This document shows, one piece after another, positions 36,576 through 41,196 of a stretch of 41,196 bases of DNA; position 1 is the first letter of the stretch; each line of letters starts with the position of its first letter. The stretch spans positions 1 to 41,196 of the forward strand of contig CAYPZL010000027.1 of assembly GCA_964415045.1 (NCBI GenBank), written 5' to 3'. The notes beneath the pieces were generated by a model. The model did no database searches and was not told where the DNA came from. It worked only from the letters and a program-made list of their open reading frames with translations. Made by a program: the position numbers and the translations under genes. The stretch comes from CAYPZL01 sp964415045 (GTDB lineage: Bacteria > Planctomycetota > Phycisphaerae > Sedimentisphaerales > Anaerobacaceae).

Positions 36576-37812
36576 CTCGCACGTGACCACCACGAACAAC
36601 GGCCCGGTCGTATGGATTCTGAACCACTACGCGGGCAGCAGAATCCACGGCATGGAGTACCGGCACTATTACCTGGCCCGGCACTTCAGGCGGATGGGAT
36701 TGAGGCCGGTCATCGTGTGCGCTTCGTTCCACCATCTGCAGACCAAGCGGCCCGAGGCCCTGCGCGCGGAAGTGGACGGTATTCCCTACGTCTGGATCAA
36801 GACCTGCCGCTACGAGGGCAACGGCCTCGGGCGCGTCGTCAACATGGCCGGGTATTCCCTGCGCTTAGCCTGGAAGCGTTTGAAAGAATTGCCGCAACCG
36901 GATGTCGTGATTGCCTCGTCGCCGCACCCGTTCGCCGCGCTCAACGGGCGCCGGTTCGCCAGGAAGTACAAAGCGAAATTCATCTTCGAAGTCCGCGACC
37001 TCTGGCCGCTGAGCGTCCAGGAATTGGGCGGCTACACGTCGCGACATCCGTTCATCCGGCTGATGGCCCGGACGGAGCGCTTCGCCTACGAACACTGTGA
37101 CGTCACCGTGTCCCTTTGCCCCGGGGCAAAAGAGTACATGGTCGCGCACGGTCTGGACGCCAAGAAGTTTGTCCACATTCCGAACGGCTTCGATCTGGAA
37201 GGGGCGCAGCGAAACGTGGACGATCTGCCCGAAACGCACGCCGGCGTGATTGCGAGTCTCAAGCGCGAAGGCAAGTCGATCGTTCTGTACAGCGGCAATC
37301 ACGGCATCGCCAACGCGCTGGAACACGTCGTCGCCGCCGCCGGGCTTCTCAAAGACGAGCCTGGAGTCCATTTTCTGCTGGTGGGGCAGGGCCCCGAGAA
37401 ACCGGCTTTGGAGGAAAGCGCCCGCCGGGCGGGGTTGCAGAACGTCACGTTCTTGCCGCCGGTGACGCGGGCGCAGATGCCGGCTCTGACGCGGGAGGCC
37501 GATCTCGGCTACATCGGCCTGCAGAAGAAAGACCTGTTCAAGTACGGCGTCAGTCCCAACAAGCTGTTCGAGTACATGGCCGCCGGCTTGCCGGTCGTCT
37601 TCGCTATCGACACGCCCTACGACAAGGTTGCCGAAGCGCGGTGCGGCTTCTCCATCCCGGCCGAGGCCCCGCAGGCCCTGGCGGACATCGTAAAGAGAAT
37701 CCGTCAAATGCCCCGCGACCGCCTCGCCGAGATGGGCGACCGGGGGAGGCAATACGTCCGGCGCATGCACACGTACGAAGTGCTGGCCCGGCAGTACGTG
37801 AGCCTGTTTTAA
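36568..37812 (+). CDS. GT4-family glycosyltransferase (WbuB-like)
   Basis: The 414-aa product starts at TTG 36568; a GTG at 36583 is also possible and neither has a clear ribosome site. The acceptor side shows NHYAGSRIHGMEYRHYYLAR and FIFEVRDLWPLSV. The donor side shows SPNKLFEYMAAGLPVVFAI, as in the gene at 30020. It is close kin of the glycosyltransferase at 33651 by the shared F.FEVRDLWP block. The sugar is unknown. An 86-bp gap follows before the sugar transferase. Confidence 0.85.
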   Translation: MADSHVTTTNNGPVVWILNHYAGSRIHGMEYRHYYLARHFRRMGLRPVIVCASFHHLQTKRPEALRAEVDGIPYVWIKTCRYEGNGLGRVVNMAGYSLRLAWKRLKELPQPDVVIASSPHPFAALNGRRFARKYKAKFIFEVRDLWPLSVQELGGYTSRHPFIRLMARTERFAYEHCDVTVSLCPGAKEYMVAHGLDAKKFVHIPNGFDLEGAQRNVDDLPETHAGVIASLKREGKSIVLYSGNHGIANALEHVVAAAGLLKDEPGVHFLLVGQGPEKPALEESARRAGLQNVTFLPPVTRAQMPALTREADLGYIGLQKKDLFKYGVSPNKLFEYMAAGLPVVFAIDTPYDKVAEARCGFSIPAEAPQALADIVKRIRQMPRDRLAEMGDRGRQYVRRMHTYEVLARQYVSLF

Positions 37813-37898
37813 CCCGTGGCGCGCGCTGCACGCAAGAGAACCGGCACTTCGGCGCCGCGCGGAAAGCCGGATAGCAGGCCGGAAACGGACATAAGGCA

Positions 37899-38534
37899 AT
37901 GCGAGATTTCCTGAAAAGAACGTTTGATGTGCTGATTGCAGGCCTCTTGCTTGTGGTCCTGTGGCCTGTCCTGGCAGTTATTGCCATTGTTATCCGGCTT
38001 AGCAGTCCGGGTCCGGCTGTTTTCAAACAGGAGAGAGTGGGAAAAAACGGTAAACCCTTTGTTTTCTATAAGTTCAGAACCATGCGGCTCGACGCCGACC
38101 CCTTCGGACCGAGCCCAAAATCGGGCGAGGATCCCCGCCTCACCCGGATCGGACGCCGGCTGCGCGAGTATTCTCTTGACGAACTGCCACAACTTGTTAA
38201 CATAATGAAAGGCGACATGAGCCTCGTTGGTCCACGACCTTTGTATGTGTCGCAAGTCCGGGAATGGAATGAGCGCCAGAAACGACGGCTGTCAGTCAAG
38301 CCCGGTCTGACGGGGTTGGCGCAGGTTTCCGGGCGGGGGAGACTTACCCGTGAAGAAAAGCTGGAACTCGACGTGAGATACGTCGAGGGCGCGAGTTTCG
38401 CGCTGGACGCCAGGATCCTCCTGGCGACGGTGGCGCGGGTGTTCGGTCGGACCGGGATTTACGAGCGGAACTACTCCGCGTCCGAACGCACGCGGGGAGA
38501 TTCGCAGGCCGGGCAGAATGGAAAAAGGGTTTAA
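37899..38534 (+). CDS. bacterial sugar transferase (initiating, undecaprenyl-phosphate)
   Basis: This 211-aa protein has the WcaJ/PglC-type catalytic core alone. An N-terminal re-entrant hydrophobic helix (VLIAGLLLVVLWPVLAVIAIVIRL) is followed by FKQERVGKNGKPFVFYKFRTM, TRIGRRLREYSLDELPQL, KGDMSLVGPRP and KPGLTGLAQVSGR. It joins the first sugar phosphate to undecaprenyl phosphate, starting the repeat unit. The first ~170 bases and the stretch around 38170-38230 are clearly more AT-rich than the rest, which suggests a mosaic origin. Spacing of 9 bp to the next gene implies cotranscription. Confidence 0.92.
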   Translation: MRDFLKRTFDVLIAGLLLVVLWPVLAVIAIVIRLSSPGPAVFKQERVGKNGKPFVFYKFRTMRLDADPFGPSPKSGEDPRLTRIGRRLREYSLDELPQLVNIMKGDMSLVGPRPLYVSQVREWNERQKRRLSVKPGLTGLAQVSGRGRLTREEKLELDVRYVEGASFALDARILLATVARVFGRTGIYERNYSASERTRGDSQAGQNGKRV

Positions 38535-38543
38535 TGGGGAGCA

Positions 38544-39695
38544 ATGCGGATGTCAGCAAGTTCAGGACGACATTGCAGGTACCTGACAAGGATAGAGCAG
38601 ATCGAGCCGCTGCCTGACGCGGAGCGCGACCGGTTACGGCCGGTGACGGAGCAGTTTGCCTTTCGCAGCAACGATTACTACCTTTCTTTGATCGACTGGG
38701 ACGACCCGGGCGACCCGATTCGCCGAATCATCGTACCGTCCGTGGAGGAGCTGGGGCAGTGGGGGCGGCTCGACCCGTCCGACGAGAAGACGTACACGGT
38801 GATGCCCGGCGTCGAGCACAAATACAACTCGACGGTCTTGCTTCTGGTCAGCAACGTATGCGACGGGATCTGCCGGTACTGTTTCCGCAAGCGCGTCTTC
38901 ATCAAGCCGCAGATGGAGTATCTGCGCGACGTTTCGGGTGCGATGGAGTATATCGAAGAGCACGAGGAAGTGACGAACGTGCTCTTGACCGGGGGCGATC
39001 CGCTGGCCCTGGCCACGGGAAAACTGGTTGAGATCGTCCGGCGGCTGCGGGAGATTGAGCACGTCCAGATCATTCGCATCGGCACCAAGATACCGGCTTT
39101 CAACCCGCACCGGATCATCAACGACGCCAGCCTGCTGGAGATGGTCGAGCGGTACAGTACGCCGCACAAGAGAATCTACTTCATGACGCATTTCGTGCAT
39201 CCGCGCGAGCTGACGGACGTCGCCGTGCAGGCGCTTCAGTTGCTCCAGAAAGCCGGCGCCGTCACGGCCAATCAGATGCCTCTGCTGCGCGGCGTCAATG
39301 ACGACCCGGACGTGCTGGCCGAGCTGCTCGGCAAGCTGTCTTTCGTGGGAGCGGTTCCCTACTATATCTTCCAATGCCGTCCGGCCGTGGGCAATCGGGC
39401 CTACACCGTCCCGATTGAAGAGGGCTGTGACATCGTGGAACAGGCCAAGTCGCACGTCTCGGGTTTGGGCAAGCGGCTGCGCTACACGATGTCCCACTCG
39501 ACGGGGAAGATCGAAATCCTGGGCCGGTTCGAGGGCCGCACCTACTTCAAGTACCACCGCGCCGCCGAGGACGTCGACAGCGCGCGCTTCCTGGTCTTTG
39601 ACAGCGATCCGGAGGCCTGCTGGCTCGATGATTACGAGGAAGTGAGCTCCAATTATCCGATCAATCTGCCTTACCGGTCGTACGGGCCGCAATAG
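38544..39695 (+). CDS. KamA-family radical SAM protein without PLP-lysine motif
   Basis: This 383-aa radical SAM protein starts at ATG 38544, with GGGGAG upstream. The cluster motif CxxxCxxC is C106, C110 and C113 in VCDGICRYCFRKRVF, and LLTGGDPL at 147-154 binds SAM. The domain order follows lysine 2,3-aminomutase and EpmB. The PGGGGK-type segment that holds the PLP lysine in lysine aminomutase is absent; the corresponding region reads MSHSTGKIEILG. A direct lysine aminomutase role is therefore doubtful. It sits between the sugar transferase and the TIGR03790 gene. Confidence 0.85.
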   Translation: MRMSASSGRHCRYLTRIEQIEPLPDAERDRLRPVTEQFAFRSNDYYLSLIDWDDPGDPIRRIIVPSVEELGQWGRLDPSDEKTYTVMPGVEHKYNSTVLLLVSNVCDGICRYCFRKRVFIKPQMEYLRDVSGAMEYIEEHEEVTNVLLTGGDPLALATGKLVEIVRRLREIEHVQIIRIGTKIPAFNPHRIINDASLLEMVERYSTPHKRIYFMTHFVHPRELTDVAVQALQLLQKAGAVTANQMPLLRGVNDDPDVLAELLGKLSFVGAVPYYIFQCRPAVGNRAYTVPIEEGCDIVEQAKSHVSGLGKRLRYTMSHSTGKIEILGRFEGRTYFKYHRAAEDVDSARFLVFDSDPEACWLDDYEEVSSNYPINLPYRSYGPQ

Positions 39696-39771
39696 CGGCG
39701 CCGGCAGGTGCCCGGCGACACGGGTTCTCGCAGGGACTCGTCCCGCCTTGAGGTGACTCCGGAGATTGTCG

Positions 39772-41007
39772 ATGATGTTGAGCCCAAGAGCCGTCTGTCT
39801 GCTGCTGGCGCTGGCGTGCTCGGCGCCGGCTCTTGCCCTGGAGCCGAACGAGATTCTCGTGATCGCCAACGTGGACTATCCCGCGTCCACGCGCCTGGGG
39901 CGGTACTATTGTCAGCAGCGAGGCATCCCGGGCGGTCACGTCGTTCCGGTGTCCCTGGGCCCGGCGTTGAGGGACACCATCAGCCGGGCGGATTACGAGA
40001 AGCGTCTGGCCCGGCCCATTCGCCGGATCTTCGCGACCCGGCCGGACCTGGAAAACATCAAATGCCTCGTGACAACCTACGGCGTCCCCTTTCGGGTGGG
40101 CCGGCGGCGCCCGCTGCCGCAGTCCGAAGGCCGGCTCAAGGAGCTGAAGGCTCTCCTGGGCCGCGAGCGGGACGCCCTCAAGGAAGAAGAGGCTCGCGAG
40201 CAGCCGAACGCCATCGAGCTGCAACGCCGGAAACACCGAATCTCCGAGCTCGAGCTCGACATCGACCGGATCACCGGCAAGGAGACGGAGGCCTCCGTCG
40301 ACAGCGAATTGTCGCTGGTCCTCTGGCGGGCCTACGAGCTTCACCGCTGGCGGCCCAACGCCCTGCGCAGCGGCGCGGTCCAGCCTTTCAAGACCCTGAT
40401 GGTTTGCCGGCTCGACGGGCCCGACTATGGCGTGGCCAGGGGCCTGGTCGACAAGGCGCTGGCGGCCGAGGAGAAGGGCCTCACGGGCACGGCCTGCGTG
40501 GACTCGCGCGGGCTCTATCACAAGAAGGACATGTACGCCTACTACGATCAGTCGATGCGCGACCTGGCGCTGCTGACGCAGTTGCGCACGTCTCTGCGGG
40601 TTCGGGAAGAGAAGACCAACACCCTGTTTGCCCCGGGCAGTTGCCCCGGAACGGCCCTCTACTGCGGCTGGTACAGCCTCCGGAAGTACGTCGATGCGTT
40701 CGACTTCGTCGAAGGCGCGGTGGGGTATCACATCGCCAGCCTCGAAGCGGTCGATCTTCGCAACCCCAAGAGCCGGCAATGGTGTCCGGCCCTGCTGATG
40801 GACGGGATCACCGCCACGTTGGGGGCCGTGGGCGAGCCGTACCTGCGAGCGTTTCCCGAGCCCAAAGCGTTCTTTCTCGAGCTCTTCAACGGCCGGTGCC
40901 TGGTCGAGGCCTTCTATCGTACGAAGGCGTTCAATTCCTGGCAGATGGTCTTGATCGGCGATCCGCTCTACCGGCCCTTCAGGCCGAAGTCGCCGAACGG
41001 CCCATGA
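39772..41007 (+). CDS. TIGR03790 family secreted protein
   Basis: The 411-aa product starts at ATG 39772, with GGAG 7 bases upstream. A signal peptide (VCLLLALACSAPALA) is followed by ILVIANVDYPASTRLGRYYCQQRGIP, LVTTYGVPF, a VDSELSL block, YCGWYS and a final LIGDPLYRPF. These blocks match the TIGR03790 family. That family has no known function but is described as occurring only in bacteria carrying exosortase (PEP-CTERM-type sorting). Residues about 118-168 form a charged helical insertion (KELKALLGRERDALKEEEAREQ). It is the last gene before a terminator. Confidence 0.8.
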   Translation: MMLSPRAVCLLLALACSAPALALEPNEILVIANVDYPASTRLGRYYCQQRGIPGGHVVPVSLGPALRDTISRADYEKRLARPIRRIFATRPDLENIKCLVTTYGVPFRVGRRRPLPQSEGRLKELKALLGRERDALKEEEAREQPNAIELQRRKHRISELELDIDRITGKETEASVDSELSLVLWRAYELHRWRPNALRSGAVQPFKTLMVCRLDGPDYGVARGLVDKALAAEEKGLTGTACVDSRGLYHKKDMYAYYDQSMRDLALLTQLRTSLRVREEKTNTLFAPGSCPGTALYCGWYSLRKYVDAFDFVEGAVGYHIASLEAVDLRNPKSRQWCPALLMDGITATLGAVGEPYLRAFPEPKAFFLELFNGRCLVEAFYRTKAFNSWQMVLIGDPLYRPFRPKSPNGP

Positions 41008-41016
41008 GCCCTCCGC

Positions 41017-41036
41017 GTCTCGCTCGCGAGACTTTT
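41017..41036 (+). terminator. Rho-independent terminator of the polysaccharide cluster
   Basis: GTCTCG (41017-41022) and CGAGAC (41027-41032) form a 6-bp stem with loop CTCG, followed directly by TTTT (41033-41036). It begins 10 bases after the stop of the TIGR03790 gene. Confidence 0.6.
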
Positions 41037-41072
41037 GTGGCACCTGGATACTATCCTTCGTTGGTCTCCAGG

Positions 41073-41184
41073 GTGGCAGCGTCAAGGCCGCAGGCCTTGG
41101 CGATGGCGCACCGCCGGGGCGACCCTCATCGGCACAACAAGCGGAGCGGTTCACCATCGCCAAGCTGGCGCTTGACGCTGCCAC
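41073..41184. repeat. 112-bp inverted-repeat structure at the window edge
   Basis: GTGGCAGCGTCAAG (41073-41086) and CTTGACGCTGCCAC (41171-41184) are perfect 14-bp inverted repeats. A second inner pair, CTTGGCGATGG (41096-41106) and CCATCGCCAAG (41154-41164), is also perfect. Between and beyond them the arms remain similar. No transposase is encoded here; it could be a MITE-like or recombination element, cut close to the window end. Confidence 0.7.
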
Positions 41185-41196
41185 GCGCAAGTCCGG

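Overview
The window reads as chromosomal DNA of a GC-rich bacterium, most probably a planctomycete. The ClpC N-terminus, a secreted ADP-ribosylglycohydrolase-type protein, a two-domain acetylxylan-esterase-like hydrolase and a TIGR03790-type protein all fit that phylum. The assignment is an inference from protein style, since no rRNA or tRNA gene is visible.

Left part (1-12.4 kb). Nearly everything runs on the minus strand. From right to left it holds an undecaprenol/diacylglycerol-kinase-type DgkA, a large secreted two-domain alpha/beta hydrolase, a lipoprotein, a 90-aa coiled-coil protein, clpC with a plausible promoter and terminator, a GNAT acetyltransferase, a degraded small gene, a membrane protein, a WD40-like (PD40) beta-propeller lipoprotein, an iron-sulfur flavoprotein, a QueG-like double [4Fe-4S] protein, and a heavy-metal-associated (CxxC) protein overlapping it. 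The gap at 9.4-9.7 kb holds a plus-strand hairpin followed by six T, so a small RNA may be made there. Two diverged copies of a ~54-bp intergenic repeat lie at 337 and 4967.

Middle (12.6-16.3 kb). A lone RIO/InaA-like kinase on the plus strand overlaps, tail to tail, a secreted ADP-ribosylglycohydrolase-fold protein with C-terminal beta-rich modules. About 545 bp of non-coding DNA follows, the probable control region of the next block.

Right part (16.3-41.0 kb). This is a nearly unbroken plus-strand exopolysaccharide/surface-glycan cluster of the Wzx/Wzy type. Sugar-nucleotide supply comes from an extended SDR epimerase/dehydratase, a bifunctional L-fucokinase/GDP-fucose pyrophosphorylase-like protein, a WecB-type UDP-GlcNAc 2-epimerase, an AlgD-like nucleotide-sugar 6-dehydrogenase and a DegT-family aminotransferase. 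Assembly comes from a bacterial sugar transferase that loads the lipid carrier, four GT4 glycosyltransferases, and a DUF2723/PMT-like membrane glycosyltransferase. Decoration comes from a polysaccharide pyruvyl transferase overlapping an FrhB-like ferredoxin protein, a hexapeptide acyltransferase and a methyltransferase. Export and polymerisation come from a Wzx flippase and a Wzy/ligase-type protein. A ~100-bp element with 10-bp perfect terminal inverted repeats interrupts the cluster at 27.2 kb. The cluster ends with a KamA-like radical SAM protein lacking the usual PLP-lysine motif and a TIGR03790 protein, a family known for co-occurring with exosortase sorting systems. A good intrinsic terminator follows, then a 112-bp inverted-repeat structure at the window edge. 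No outer-membrane export (Wza) or chain-length (Wzc) gene is present here.
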